DNA of 64,000 bases from Semisulcospira habei (GCA_036245525.1 BTPG01000004.1:165668519-165732518), one strand, 5' to 3'; positions 37,944-50,409 are shown, numbered from the stretch's first letter. Translations and numbers: made by a program. Notes: generated by a model not told the origin, from the sequence alone.

Positions 37944-37970
37944 AATACAATACAAAAAATATATAAACAG

Positions 37971-38365
37971 AGGGAATAGGGAATAAAGTTTCAATGTTGG
38001 GAGAGGGTCTAGTTCACAGGTTTTGAGAGGCATGGACTTTATGGTCTTGAGGACTTCATCCTGAGAGACGGGCTGGAAGGACGAGAGGGGGGTGCCGGAA
38101 AAGGGGGTGTCGGGAGGGCAAGGCGGAGAAGGCAGAGTGTCGAGTGTGTTGCGCAGAGTTTGGATTTTGTCGGAAAAATAGGTGGAAAAAGCGGACGGGA
38201 GTTCTTCTTTGCTGTGTGTGTTGGGGAGAGGAGAGTTTTTAGAAATGCCTAGGAGTGAGTTCATGGTAGCGTAGAGGGTTTTGGAAGAAGTGGATTCCAG
38301 GATTTTGTTTTGAAGGTGTTACTGTTTACGTTTGGAGTCAGAGATCATTCTGCAGACTTTGGATC
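37971..38365 (-). pseudogene. LINE A, 5'-most visible part
   Basis: Minus strand MNSLLGISKNSPLPNTHSKE, YFSDKIQTLRNTLDTLPSP, VSQDEVLKTIKSMPLKTCEL and DPLPT, where LINE B interrupts. No endonuclease lies upstream, so LINE A is 5'-truncated near 38360. Confidence 0.8.
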
Positions 38366-40257
38366 TAGTTGTTTGGAAGCACATCTTGCCATCACTGTAG
38401 GAAACCGCTAACCAGAATCTGTTTTTGTTTGTCACCAAAGAAGAAGAAACATGAAGAAAAACGTGTTGAAACACTACTTTACTACTATCTGAAGTCTCTC
38501 AAGGTGGCAGCTTTCGCGCCGATGCTCCTAGGCAATGAGGAGAACTTCCCAAGCCATATTGCACTTATGTCTTTGACATTTTGCAGATCTACAAAGTTTA
38601 CTTCATTCACTTAACAAGCACAAAATTTCAAATGGTTCAGTTTTTATTTGATTTTATTATAATTTTCTTTCAGATCCTTGCAAAAGGCGAACGGAATGAC
38701 GAAATTTGGCTGGTACCAAGAGTTAACACATCCAGCCCTGATGAGCTACAGTCGTTCTGAGCAGCACTGACAACAGTTAGGGTGTAACTGCAAAGAAATG
38801 ACCGTTGTATTTGTCTGATTGTAGCCTACAATATCTAGTCTTTGATTTCATTTCCAACTATACATGCACTGTGCTACATCACACTCCTTTCATTCACTGC
38901 CTAACATTGATACAGATTATAACTTGATATTAAAACAAATGCTCTCACTGAATAGCTTAACATCTCTTGCATGACTTAACCATAGTCTGCAAAATGCGGA
39001 GTTGTTTCTGACTTTCACCAACATTCTCCATGGAACCTACATGGAACCTTGTTGTGCAACCAGCCCCTGGACCATGGGAATTCATACAACAAATGGATAC
39101 ATGTGTGACGTAAAAGTTTGAGACAGAAAACAAAGAGTCATCCGAGTGGTACGAGATGCAGACTCAAGTTATATGGGAAGTCCATGACGTTAATTTTATG
39201 AATCAGAATGTAGTTTTTGCCAAATAAACTGTGTCACCAGAACAAAAATGTCCACAGAGTACAGTCCACACACAGTGACATTCGACATCCATGATCCAGT
39301 GCTACAGTTTGCATGCTTTGGCTCATTTTCAACATTTCACGGGCAACGGTGTAAAGGTAGACCACCTTGACAACCGTAGAATAGTCCTTAACAGTAACAC
39401 CGAGTGTTTGAAAATCTGAAAATGTTTGAAGTAAAATGTTTGTACAGTGAGTGAAAAGCAGCCCAGTAGTAGCTGGTTTGGAATCTGTTTTCATGACTTG
39501 GACAAAGACCAAATCTCCCCAAATTGGAGCGGTATATTAAGATACCCCAGAAAGCGTAGCGCGGTAAGACTAGGAAATATAGTGTGGGGATGCTACCTAT
39601 GCAAATGGAGTCTTGAAAGGTTCTATACCTTAATTGCAAGAACCTGCATAAATCCACGATACTGGTACCGGTTTTGAGAAAAACGAAAAAGGTGTTGAGG
39701 CTGACTAAAAAAACGAATCAAGAAATGGTCATCCGAAAAGATATTAGATTTGAACAATTCAACAGCAAGTTTTTCTGCAATCTAGTAAAAAATAATAATA
39801 ATAAATAACCTGTGGAGTTGCAGACGCTGTAGAAGTAGAACTACCATCAGCGCCAACGACCTCCCATGCAGACGCCATATTGAATTGCATGTGTGAGAGT
39901 CATTTCCCTTGTACCAAGGGGCTGCCACTCCTATTGGGCAGCAGAGAGCAGCCACGGCACATCTTAGCAGTCACTGATGATACGGTATATCGACACGGAC
40001 AAATCATTGTTAAATTAAACAAGATGGGATGAACCATAACCCACAAAGTCTCTTCTATATGAGAGCCACAACCCACAAAGTCCCTTTTGTATGCTCGCTG
40101 TCAAGGGTCTCTATCCGGCTGTTGTCTAAAAGTGCTGGAGCGGTTTGACCTAATCACCATCTGGGTGATATCCTGTTGAAAAGCTTCGTTGTAGATTTGC
40201 GGCCAATGCGTGAGTGCGGTAAGGGGCACGGTGCATACGCGTCATTGGTTTTGATAG
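38366..40257. other. No gene or repeat recognised
   Basis: AT-rich sequence without a domain-bearing frame or a clear repeat of other parts of the window. Short frames (39234-39677) are unconvincing. Confidence 0.3.
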
Positions 40258-41770
40258 AAGGTTGTTCTCAACCAGCTCAACCTCCACCTCACCGACAACA
40301 ACCTCCTCAAGTCCCTTCAATCCAGTCCGCCTATCGCAAACCATCACAGCCCACTGAAACAGCCCTTCTACATATCCTAAACGACCTGCTTCTCTCCACC
40401 GACTCTGGGGCAACATCTCCCTTCTTACGCTACTCGACCTCTCTGCCGCCTTCGACACTATTGAGACCACTCTATCCTCCTCCACCACCTCATCAGCGGG
40501 GCCACTCCTTTGGAATCACTGACTGACTCTGCTCAGTCACTCAGGTCCTGGTTTCTCTCCTACCACTCTCCGACAGACAGCAGTAGGCCGTCACCATCGA
40601 CTGACGGCGTCTCCTCGGCCAACCCAGTCACGCTCTCCTGCGGAGTTCCACAGGGGTCCGTCCTGGGCCCGGTCCTTTTTACGCTCTACACCTCTCCCCT
40701 GTCCTTCAGTCTCACCACATAAACGGCCACCACCTCCGGCCTACGCTGACGACTCACAACTACTAGACAAAGACAAACTCGACAATGACAACACTCAGTC
40801 ACTGCTGACTCGCACGGCTGACTGCTACTGACGAAGACGTGAAAAACTGGCCGGGATGACAGCACTGAAACAAGCCGCTTAAACTGAACGACGACAAAAC
40901 GGAAGCCATGCTGGTAGGCACTCGCCAGAAACTTTCCCAGCTCCCTTCCTCTCTCCACCTTCAACTCGACAGCACCCCCATCTCCCTCTCGGACTCGGCC
41001 AAAAACCTCGGTGTTATCCTCGATTCCTCTCTTTCCATGACTAGCTTGACCACGGCACAGGCATGCTATTTCCACCTCCGCCGCATCAGTCAGATCAAAA
41101 TACCTCACTACCGAAGCTGCCACCAAACTTGCTGTCTCTCTCATCCTATCTCAGTCGCATCGACTCAGTACTGCAACTCTCTCCTTTCCAGCCTCCCTCA
41201 CTCCACCACTTTCACCCTCCAGCGTGTCCAGAACAATGCTGCCCGCCTCGTCCTCAGAAAGAAAAAATCCGACCACATCACTCCCCTGCTCAAACTCCTT
41301 CACTGGCTTCCCATCCCCCAACGCATCCAATACAAGATTCTGTCTCTCTGCTACAAATCCCTGAACAACTGCGCTCCTGCCTATCTCTCCAACTTACTTC
41401 ACCCCTACACTCCTCCCCGCTCCGCCTCCACATCCCCCGCACCAAACTCAGCACTTTCGGCCCTCGCCCCTTCTCTGTAGTAATACGGTCCATCCGCCTG
41501 GAATAAACACTCTCCCACTCTCCGTCAGAGAAACTCTCTCTCCTCCTTCCAGTCCGCCCTCAAAACTCACCTCTTTCAACAGTTCTAGGACTATATCACC
41601 ACACTCCCCACCCCAAGTCGACTATCGTAATGTATTTCACTTTTTGTGGTACGCGAGCCGTTGTCTAAGCGTGCGCATGCGTGTGTGAGTTGTGAGTGCG
41701 CGCTTAGCGTTATAATTATTATAAGATAAGCGCATTATATTTATACAGTAATTATTATTATTATTATTAT
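40258..41770 (+). pseudogene. LINE A, second copy, heavily frameshifted
   Basis: Plus strand: VLNQLNLHL and DNNLL-like start, CGVPQGSVLGPVLFTLYTSP at about 40640-40700, KLNDDKTEAMLVGTRQKL, SAKNLGVILDSSLSM, RVQNNAARLVLRKKKSDHIT, LLKLLHWLPIPQRIQYKILS. At least five frame changes. The 3' UTR matches that at 30280-30420 and ends in (ATT)n at 41753-41776. It shows the LINE A sequence without the insertion at 31254-32455. Confidence 0.85.
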
Positions 41771-42002
41771 TATTTGATAAACGTCATTCGTCATGACGTA
41801 ATTTTACATTTTACGTGGTTTCACTTTGACTTCTAGACTTGAGAAAAATGGTGACAAAACTGAACTAGACTGATTTCACGGTACACTTTTAGTCAGTCTT
41901 GCTATAATTTGTGTGAAATGAGGTCACTTTGACTTTACCTAGATACAGGATATTCTACTGTACACACGTGAGTGTGTGCATATCATAACAAGCTCCTATT
42001 GA

Positions 42003-42236
42003 GTTAGTTAGTTCGTTCGGGTTTAACGTCCACAGCACCGAGGTGATCATGGACGGCCCTGACGGGCGGGTTACTGGGGACAGGGAAATCCGCTATTGCC
42101 TATGGAGTACGACGGCACTGATCAACTAGATTGTGAGTCCAGCTACCGGGGCCGGGACGGGATTCGAACCCACGACCCGGCGATTTCCTTCGCTCTCCTG
42201 CTCCGACGTTTAACCGCCTGAGCTATTTCGGACTCT
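42003..42236 (-). mobile_element. tRNA-headed SINE, family A, full length
   Basis: Minus strand: A box TAGCTCAGGCGG and B box GGTTCGAATCC are canonical. The body has CCCGTCAGGGCCGTCCATGA-type sequence and the 3' end reads GCTGTGGACGTTAAACCCGA then ACGAACTAACTAAC. Not a functional tRNA (no acceptor stem match or clear cloverleaf). Confidence 0.88.
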
Positions 42237-42239
42237 CGT

Positions 42240-43077
42240 TCCCGATAGCGTCCCAGTAGCCCTTTTCTACGGCTGACCGTCTCTTCTTGGGTCCACCCTC
42301 ACCGATAACCTCTCTCTGGACATCGAGATCGACAAGAGGATCGGGAAGGCTGCTGCAACTCTTGCACGCCTCACAACTCGAATGTGGACAAATCCCAAGC
42401 TGACTGTGAAAACAAAGATGGCTGTGTACAACGCCTGCGTCATCAGCACACTGCCATACGGCAGTGAGACATGGACCACATATGCTAGACAGGAGAGAAG
42501 ACTCAACACCTTCCACCTGAGAAGCATCCGCCATATCCTGGGCATATCTTGGCAAGATAGAGTGACCAACACCGAAGTTCTGTCACGCGCTGGCCTTTCC
42601 AGCATGTACACCCTACTCAGACAACGCAGACTGGGCTGGCTCGGCCACGTTCACCGTATGGAAGATAGCCGCTTCCCAAAAGACATCCTCTACGGATAAC
42701 TGGCAGCTGGAAGCAGATAAACTGGTCGCCCCAAGCTACGATTTGCGGATGTCTGCAAGACGAACATGAGAGCACTGGACATTGATACTGGGTCATGGGA
42801 ACGCCTTGCAAAGTGGAGAAGTAACACCTCAAGTCAGGGGAAGAGAAGATGTCGAAAGCAGCAACAGACAAGAGGGCACGCAGAAAAGAGTGCAACAACT
42901 CCATCAGACCAGCGACCACGTACATTTGTGATCTTTGCAGCAGGGACTGCCACTCTCGCATTGGCCTCTACAGTCACAGAAGATGCTGCTTCAAATCCAG
43001 CTGAGCAGGCAATCAGATCAGAACAACTAGGATGCATTATCGATGGTCGATTCAGACCGACAGAGGCCCATATATAT
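42240..43077 (+). pseudogene. RTE-X-like LINE fragment, second copy
   Basis: Plus strand: DIEIDKRIGKAAATLARLTT, VYNACVISTLPYGSETWTTY, LRSIRHILGISWQDRVTNTE, LGWLGHVHRMEDSRFPKDIL; stop, then RPKLRFADVCKTNMRALDID, a frameshift, and the same C-terminal finger (CDLCSRDCHSRIGLYSHRRC). More decayed than 35710-36769. Confidence 0.82.
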
Positions 43078-43246
43078 ATGTACCAGTTGCAGGAGATAGA
43101 TCGACCATGACAATTCAAAAGTAGTGCCAGATTAGCTTGGTGCTTTAAGGTGCCAAGCTAATCTGGCGCTACCCTTGAATTCGCTACCCTTGAATTATCA
43201 TGGTCAATCCATCTCTTCCTGTAGGGCGTCAGGCTAAGTGGGTTAA
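43078..43246 (+). repeat. TTAA hairpin element, family F1, left end lost
   Basis: TATGTACCAGTTGCAGGAGA, hairpin with GGTGC(T) apex, a short duplication of CGCTACCCTTGAATT, then GCTAAGTGGGTTAA. Confidence 0.75.
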
Positions 43247-44369
43247 CGCAGATTTCAGAACACATAATCTGCCTCCGCTGGTAGAGAAGGGGTTAATGTC
43301 TTAAGATCCAAAGTCATAGACAAGCAGACACGTGAAAAAGAAAGAAACACGGCTCTGTATATATCACACTAAATCCGGAACACGCTGTGACACGCTGTTT
43401 ACCTGTGCTGTTTTGAAGCCTGTTTGCATCACCAAAGACAGTATATTATATATTGTCGCTCAGTCACTCCATTTTCCGAAACTGTGATTGGTCAACATCT
43501 AAAAATCGCAAGGGGTTCAATGCCCCATTGCCTACCTCCTAGAACCATTGCCGTACCTGTAATTTTTAATCATCTGGCCAATCCGCAGTTCTAGTATCGC
43601 GCACGAATCTGTCCTAGGTCTTTCGTCTGAACACTTAGATCAGGGCTGTCCGGCACCTTACATCATAACTAACCGAAAAATACAAAGATCAAATGGTGGT
43701 AGACGATAGGGAAATAAAAGAATTGTACATTATTTCGGCATGACTCAAGCGGTCAGCACACTACACAAGTGCTACAAAATGTGTCGCGATTCAAACTCTG
43801 AACTGAGACAGCTCGAAACTTTCCATTGTGCTCCATGTCAACACGTATGCTGTTTAGAAAGCAAAGACTGTTGCCACTCGTGCAGTAAGAGAGAAAGAGA
43901 AATAAATAAATAAAATGTGACAGATCTATAACATTTTAGTTTTTGTTGAAAAAAATCGGGACATTCAGTGTTGAATGCGTGTTTGAGCTCAGTACTGGTT
44001 GGCGAAAGATGCCACCAATACATGTATCATGGACGAAATCAGAACTACCGTGTATCCAGTCACTTGCCACGCAGTCCTGTGCTCTAAATTTAGAAGTTTT
44101 ATCGCTTGAACCCAGTGAGAAAAGTCCGCACTTGATTGCTACAGATTCTGATCGTGTCACTGGCTGAAATTCCAGCGCCAAAAATCAAGCACATTTGCAC
44201 GACCGGGCATGGTAGCCTATTTGCAAAGAGTCGCGAGCCCTCTTTATTTTCAAGAAAATGCAGTCACACGTCAGAAATATTTGGCGTTTTTACTCCTGAC
44301 GTCAGATACACATTCGAGACTTCAAGTAGTGCGTAATTTAGACTGAAGGACAATGGCACTGAACCGTCT
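43247..44369. other. No gene or repeat recognised
   Basis: No domain-bearing frame and no similarity to other parts of the window that I can see. Confidence 0.3.
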
Positions 44370-44513
44370 GTGTTGGGTTACTTCTCGGGTTGCATCGTGG
44401 TTTGTAGTCCTCTGAAGCTGATTATCAGACGTCTATGCCTTCGGCGCGTCGGTCTGATAATCATCTTCATCGGACTACAATACCACGATGTAACCTTCGA
44501 AGTAACCCAACAC
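44370..44513. repeat. 144-bp imperfect palindrome
   Basis: Arms GTGTTGGGTTACTTCTCGGG...CTGATTATCAGAC and GTCTGATAATC...CGAAGTAACCCAACAC. It lies 20 bp left of the foldback element. Confidence 0.8.
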
Positions 44514-44532
44514 AAACGATTTAATACGTAAT

Positions 44533-45457
44533 TATAAGTTATTGGTAGCAGGGGTTTGCTACACGGACCCTTGTAGGCCTGAGGGAGGTCAAAGGAACCA
44601 TTGTACCCCGAAGGCCGACAAGGGTCCGTGCAGCAAGCCCCTGCTACCAATAACGTATTTGTTTTCATTCCTCCACTATGTTTGTAAAAGAAATCAAGAA
44701 CAAATCTTCCGACCTGGATCACGCCAGACATGACTGACATAAAAAAATAATTATACATAATAGACGTATGACGTAATTTAAAATCTTTCATCGTTGCCGT
44801 CTCCAGTAGTGTCCCTGTTGTTTCGAGCAATACTAAGTAACATTTAAAAAAAAAAAAAAAACTTTAGAACGTTTTAGCGATCATTTATAGAATAAAACTC
44901 GCATCCAAGATGAGTCACAAAGAGGGCTATATTGTTTTCATCCCTACGTCACACGACCAGTATCTTTAGCGCAAACCGTACCATGTGACCGTGATACAAA
45001 AACCCTTGTAGCGATAAATGGCGGACTTCTTGTAGCCCTCTTTGTGACGCATCTTGGATGTGAGTTTTGTTCTATAAAAGATCACTAAAACGTTCGAAAG
45101 TAAAAAGTTACTTTGTGTTGTTCGAATCAACAGGGACACTTCTGGAGACGGCAACGTCATGAACGATTTTAAATTACGTCATACATCTATTATGTATAAA
45201 TATATATTCCTTTTACGTCAGTCATGTCTGGCGTGATCCAGGTCGGAAGATTTCTTCTTGATTTCTTTTACGAAAATAGTGGAGGAATAAAAACAATTAC
45301 GTTATTTTTAAGGGCTTGCTGAACGGACCCTTGTAGGCCTTCGGGAGGTCAAAGGAACCATTGTAGCCCTCAGGCCTTCGGGGTACAATGGTTCCTTTGA
45401 CCTCCCTGAGGCCGACAAAGGTCCGTGTAGCAAACCCCTGCGACCAATAACTTATAC
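44533..45457. mobile_element. 925-bp foldback element with hairpins nested in each arm
   Basis: Termini TATAAGTTATTGG and CCAATAACTTATA. Arms of about 400 bp (44533-44930 and 45030-45457) are complementary throughout. Shared landmarks are GGTTTGCTACACGGACC, ATCTTCCGACCTGGATCACG, GTCATGTCTGGCGTGATCCA, and CATCCAAGATG at the inner edge. Each outer arm is itself a hairpin (AGGGAGGTCAAAGGAACCAT and complements). The loop is about 100 bp. No coding capacity. Confidence 0.85.
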
Positions 45458-45790
45458 TGTCTTTGGTATCACTGTTGGTTACTTATTGCAACGGTAATCT
45501 GTCATTTTATTCAAATCATGTTTCTGTCAGTGTTGGTTATTGACCGTTTCAAGCCAAAGACCTTGTTAGTTGGCTCAATGATTAACTCGGTTATTTGCAA
45601 AACCCACATCCAAAAGGCGTGTGCCAAACGTGTAAAATGCAAAGAATGCCAGAATGGAAAGAAACGCGCTTAGAAAGGGCAAATACAAAACATTTATTGT
45701 CAGTGTTGCACTTGTCCTTTCCAAGTGTGCTTTATTGTTTGATTCGTTATCTTTCATCAGTGAGGTCTCCTTTGCGCCGAATGACTAGCT
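45458..45790. other. No gene recognised
   Basis: Contains the GTAAAATGCAAAGAATGCC...AAACGCGCTTAGAAAGG motif also seen near 21152. Confidence 0.3.
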
Positions 45791-45889
45791 TAGACAACAC
45801 TCCGAACATCTCCAATTGGCATAGATCCTCATGAGGGGGGCGGGGGGCTCATGAGGATCTATGCCTCTTGGAGATGTTCGGAGTCTTGT
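45791..45889. repeat. Hairpin with family F4 core, 44-bp arms
   Basis: AGACAACACTCCGAACATCT...GATCCTCATGAG, a G-rich loop, and the complement through GAGGATCTATGCCTCTTG and CGGAGTCTTGTCT. No TTAA at its ends. Confidence 0.7.
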
Positions 45890-45929
45890 CTGTTCCTGGT
45901 TATCCGCCATGATCTTGCTCTCGTTGGTT

Positions 45930-46060
45930 GAGAAAGTCGTTGTATATAAAACGTAACCTGTCTATTTTTCGCAGCACGCAGACCATATCACATGACGTCT
46001 TTCTGCTGGTCCTTTCCCTGGTGGGTGGAAAATCCACCATCAACGCCTGGGTGTGTGGTG
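45930..46060 (+). promoter_or_regulatory. Possible TATA box and short exon with consensus splice sites
   Basis: TATATAAA at 45943-45950 is followed 25-30 bp later by CTATTTTTCGCAG. The stretch CACGCAGACC to GTGTGTG ends in a perfect donor GTGAGTAT near 46054. It could be an exon bounded by AG and GT (reading TQTISHDVFLLVLSLVGGKS) or the start of a transcript. I do not recognise a product. Confidence 0.25.
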
Positions 46061-46465
46061 AGTATCGCCTGACAAGCTACAAAGTATTCCACGGTACGTG
46101 TGGGCTGGTCTCAGATGTTGGACCAGACGCACCTTGGTTTGACAAAAAGCCCGCATGTCCATTTCATGCGAAAAGCGAGGGTTTTTTTGGTGTTTTTTTT
46201 TGTTTTGTTTTTATTGTATTGAAAATGTCCGTTATATCTTTGGACTAACTGTCGTCAGCCAGTTGGGCAAAAAGACATATTTTCGAAGCACAAATACATA
46301 TGACAGCTCTGGCGGAAATAAAGTTGTCACTGAGAAAAGCCCGCGGCCAGACTTTGGGATAGTTTCAGTCAAATCTCTCACTCTCAGTCATTTGCTGCGT
46401 ATGACATGCAAGAGCAGGACAGACAATGAATTCTTACACACCAGGAGGCACTTGCTAGAGCGAGC
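46061..46465. other. No gene or repeat recognised
   Basis: T-rich run at 46183-46215; nothing else. Confidence 0.3.
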
Positions 46466-46630
46466 TTAACTCATTCAGCCGTATTTCTCAAATTTTGGAG
46501 GCGTCATCTAATGATTATGCACCAGTTGCAGGAGCCGAGGGATCGACCATGGTAATTCAAGGGCAGTGCCAGATTAGCTTGGCGCCGACTGACATCTCCT
46601 GCTGTAGTGCGTCAGGGCTGAATGGGTTAA
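46466..46630 (+). repeat. TTAA hairpin element, family F1, right arm deleted
   Basis: TTAACTCATTCAGCCGTATT...GGCGCCGACTGACATCTCCT...GGGCTGAATGGGTTAA. One whole arm is missing, yet both TTAA termini remain. Confidence 0.8.
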
Positions 46631-46897
46631 TCCTGCGCAAGGCACTAAGTAAGGCGTTTCACCATAGCGTAGTCCCTCGCTTAGTGTCTTGCGCAGGACG
46701 AAGTTCACTCGGCCGTACTTGGTACAGCGGCAAAACCATCACTGTAGACATTGAGATGGGGCTGGTCGGTGCATCTTCCGTAGCATGCAGATGACGAACC
46801 GTAGACGGGCACGCATCAGACTGAGAGTGAAGTAACACGATGGAAATTACGTCATGCCGGCCTAGCTACGCCGAACCGCGAACATTTGACGGGAAAC

Positions 46898-46898
<1 letters not shown>

Positions 46899-46985
<87 letters not shown>

Positions 46986-46998
46986 TGTGTGTACAGTG

Positions 46999-47077
<79 letters not shown>
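46899..47077 (+). repeat. (GT)n microsatellite
   Basis: Two nearly pure GT tracts separated by ATGTG and TACAGTGTTTT. Cys/Val frames are artefacts. Confidence 0.97.
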
Positions 47078-47081
<4 letters not shown>

Positions 47082-47318
47082 AGACGAGTTTCTCCTGTGT
47101 CTGTACGTACAGGTCTGAAAATTTAGGAAATGTATCTATGTAGCCTTTTTATATTGGATTACTCATTTTTAAAAAAAATTGCCGTTTATACAAAGTCGGT
47201 TAACCCGCATTTGAGTCCGTAATTTGTGTTATATTCATTTGAAATCTGAATACAGCTAGCTTCGAGAAAGATATGGATGAGTTCGTTAACCAACTTTGTA
47301 TCTATTCAATGGTTTGTA

Positions 47319-47319
<1 letters not shown>

Positions 47320-47395
<76 letters not shown>
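47320..47395 (+). repeat. (AAT)n microsatellite
   Basis: About 25 pure AAT units. Confidence 0.97.
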
Positions 47396-47396
<1 letters not shown>

Positions 47397-47555
47397 TCAT
47401 CGCAGAAAAAAATATCTACACAAAGAATTCTCGACTTCAGACAGTGATGGTGACGTAAAAGCGCTGACCACATTGTACATTGTGCTGTTGTTATACATTG
47501 TTGCTGAACTGATGCAAAGCACCAGACATGTCATTGTTATACATGAAGTGACACA

Positions 47556-47689
<134 letters not shown>

Positions 47690-47707
47690 ACAGTTTGATT
47701 TAGGAAG

Positions 47708-47979
47708 ACCGCTTATAGGTTCGAATCCCGTCCCGGCCCCGGTAGCTGGACTCACAATCCAGGGGAAAAACGGATTTGTTCAATAGCATGTCCATTTAAA
47801 GGTCCTGGTAAATCAAAGTGGCACAGTTGCAGTGCGCCTGAGTTGATCAGTGTTCAGGGCGTACTCCATAGGCAATAGATTTCCCTGTCCCCCATAACCC
47901 GCCCGTCAGGGCCGTCCATGATCACCCCGGCTTGGTGCTGTGGACGTTAAACCCGAACTAACCAACCAACCGCTTATAG
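47708..47979 (+). mobile_element. SINE family A, 5'-truncated at the B box, 11-bp target duplication
   Basis: ACCGCTTATAG at 47708-47718 and 47969-47979 flanks 47719-47968. The insert begins GTTCGAATCCCGTCCCGGCC and ends GCTGTGGACGTTAAACCCGA then ACTAACCAACCAA. It carries about 80 bp absent from the 42003 copy (47761-47840). Confidence 0.9.
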
Positions 47980-48811
47980 AAACTGAGTCGGTTGACCCAA
48001 ATTTGAGTCCTTAATTTTAGTTCTATTCACTTGGAATTTGGACAGCTAGCTCAAAATACACATTCAAATACAGCGTTGTCAGTACCTCTTCAACCTTTTG
48101 AATAATAATTAATTCATTTTTGCAAGTTTTGGATCCAGTATAATCATACTCCCATCAAACAGTCAGCCCTGGCAGAGGTTGTGTGGAAGAAAACAGTCAG
48201 CCCTGAATGAACTCGGATGAGTGACGTGAAAATCAAATGCGTACACAGCGTCGTGAGACTAGCGATGCCATGACGTCAAGCTTATAGTGACGTCATTTTG
48301 CTGCTCGTGCTATTATTCTTCAGAATTCCTGTCGCTACACGAACCCACATAGCGTACTAATGGCGGGAAGCGCCGTGTGTTTGTCTTTATTTGTTTCCGC
48401 TGACATGTGTGTTGATTGGAGATTGGCCGGCTTAGAGAGGAGGAAGATTGATCAGAAGGATAAGCTTTAAAAAAATATGAACAACTCTGAATGCTCCTAA
48501 AAAATAAAAAAAATGCACGTGAGGTTCAAACAATACGGTAGACTTTGGGATGAAATCCTTATCTTGTTTCAATTTGTGATATACTCCTGCTGTTACCGGG
48601 GGATGTTGAGGGGGAGGGGGAGAGGTATGTCTACCGTATTGAAAATACGGTAGACATTGAAATGGGGCTGGTCGGAGCGCATTCCGGAGCATGCACTTGA
48701 CGTTTTTTGGCGTGCGGGGCAAAAATTCTGGCAAAGAAGTAACAAGATAAAAATGACATCACGTCCAGCTACGCAAACCTAGCTAGAAAACGTCCTTTTG
48801 GCGCCAAAGCG

Positions 48812-48955
<144 letters not shown>

Positions 48956-50181
48956 ACGACTAAAGCCCGCGTTTGAGGACGGACACGCTTTAAAATTGTA
49001 TGATATTGTCCCTCAAAGAATAATCTCAAGGCGGTTTTTTTTTCTCCATCTTTTAATTAAGATGCTAATTGGTGAGAAAATGGCCGTTTCACAAAAAACG
49101 GTTGATCCACACTGGAATCCGTATTTATTATTTTGGCTAGATATTTTGCATATAGCTAGATAAAAGGGAGATATTGAATGAGTTCTGTAAAACAGCATTG
49201 AACTTCTAGAACTTTATGAGTGATTATTAAATATTTAAAAAAAAAATTACGTTTTTGGGGATTAATTTCACAAAATATTTGGGATTAATCTTAAAACAAT
49301 TGAATCATTTTTACGAAACTAAATCTTCTCATTAATAATCGCATGATTTTTCATATACGGTATTACAGTTTGTCTCGGCTGTCGGGCTCAATTAGATCAA
49401 TTGTGACCTGTATACCCTAGGTGTGAAAATCAGACAATGTTCTGCACCACTCTTTCGGAGTCATTTTGTAAAACAGCTAATATAACTTTAATTTTTCTTT
49501 TAAGAAAAAAAAACTATCTTCTCATTAATACCCGCATGATTTTTCATAAACAGTGTTTGCATAAGCCTGCTATATGTCCCGGCCCTGGGGTAGGATTATG
49601 TCAAATTGTGACCTGTAAGCTCTAGGCATGAAAATCAGCAAGAAAATTGCAAAGTCTGATCTTCTAATACGTCATGTGTTAGTACTGCGATGAGTGACGT
49701 ATAACATCGAGCCGTCATTATGAACACGGCGTCGTGGGACTAATGTTGCCATGACCTGATGCGTGAAGTGACGTCATTTCGCTGCTCGTGCTATTATTCT
49801 TCTTCAGAATAGTTATGCTACTCCAAATCACAGAGTTTACGAATGGCGGGAATCACCGTGTGTCCGTCTTTCAATATTTCTGTGTGCCAGTGTATGTGTG
49901 TGGATCAGAGGGTGGGTTAGAGTAGAAGGAGATGGATTCCTGTCGCTACACGAGCCCACAGAGCGTACTAATGGCGAAAAGCGCCGTATGTCCGTCTTTA
50001 TTTGTGTGCGCCGAGGTGTGTGTTGATCAGAGGTTGGCTTAGAGAGTAGGGAAATGGATCAGCATTATAAGCCTAAAAATATGAACAACTGACTCTTAAT
50101 GATCCTGAAAGATAAACGCATGTGAGCTCCAAACAACTTTGGGATGAAATACTCATCTTGTTTATTCTTAGAAATATGTCT

Positions 50182-50400
50182 AGTACCATATGCATTGCTT
50201 TCAGTCACGTTTTTAGCGCACCCCCTCTTTCTTATCTTTTTTTTTTTTTTTTTTGCTTTGCTTTGACCAAGTAGATCTATGATCACTTGTCGATCATGCA
50301 CACTTCTAGTCTCCCCTGACAGTACTTTTACCTACTTTACTTTATAATCTTCGTAAAATATTAGCACTGGCCGGGCAGTCTCCCCTTTTCTTTTCATGTC
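50182..50400 (+). repeat. Single diverged unit of the 530-bp element seen in LINE A
   Basis: CCATATGCATTGCTTTCAGT, a T17 run, AGTAGATCTATGATCA, CATGCACACTTCT and CTGACAGTACTTTTACCTAC match the repeating unit at 31262-32447. Confidence 0.75.
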
Positions 50401-50409
50401 TAGTACCAC

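Larger units (their letters stand above)
33031..37970 (-). mobile_element. LINE B (Jockey/CR1 superfamily), near-complete, inserted in LINE A
   Basis: On the minus strand it holds an endonuclease (37826-36900), reverse transcriptase (about 36770-33921), a long GT-rich 3' UTR, and a tail GGTTCATTGTTCATTGTTC at 33031-33050. It separates LINE A codons for CELDPLPT from those for LPKLLPFITDI. It is itself interrupted at 35710-36769 and 37809-37932. The exact 5' boundary near 37970 is uncertain. Confidence 0.8.

Noticed and set aside
46840..47143. Cys/Val repeat frames; likewise 33166-33886 and 47473-47755
   Set aside because: Pure GT, CA, CT and GA microsatellites.
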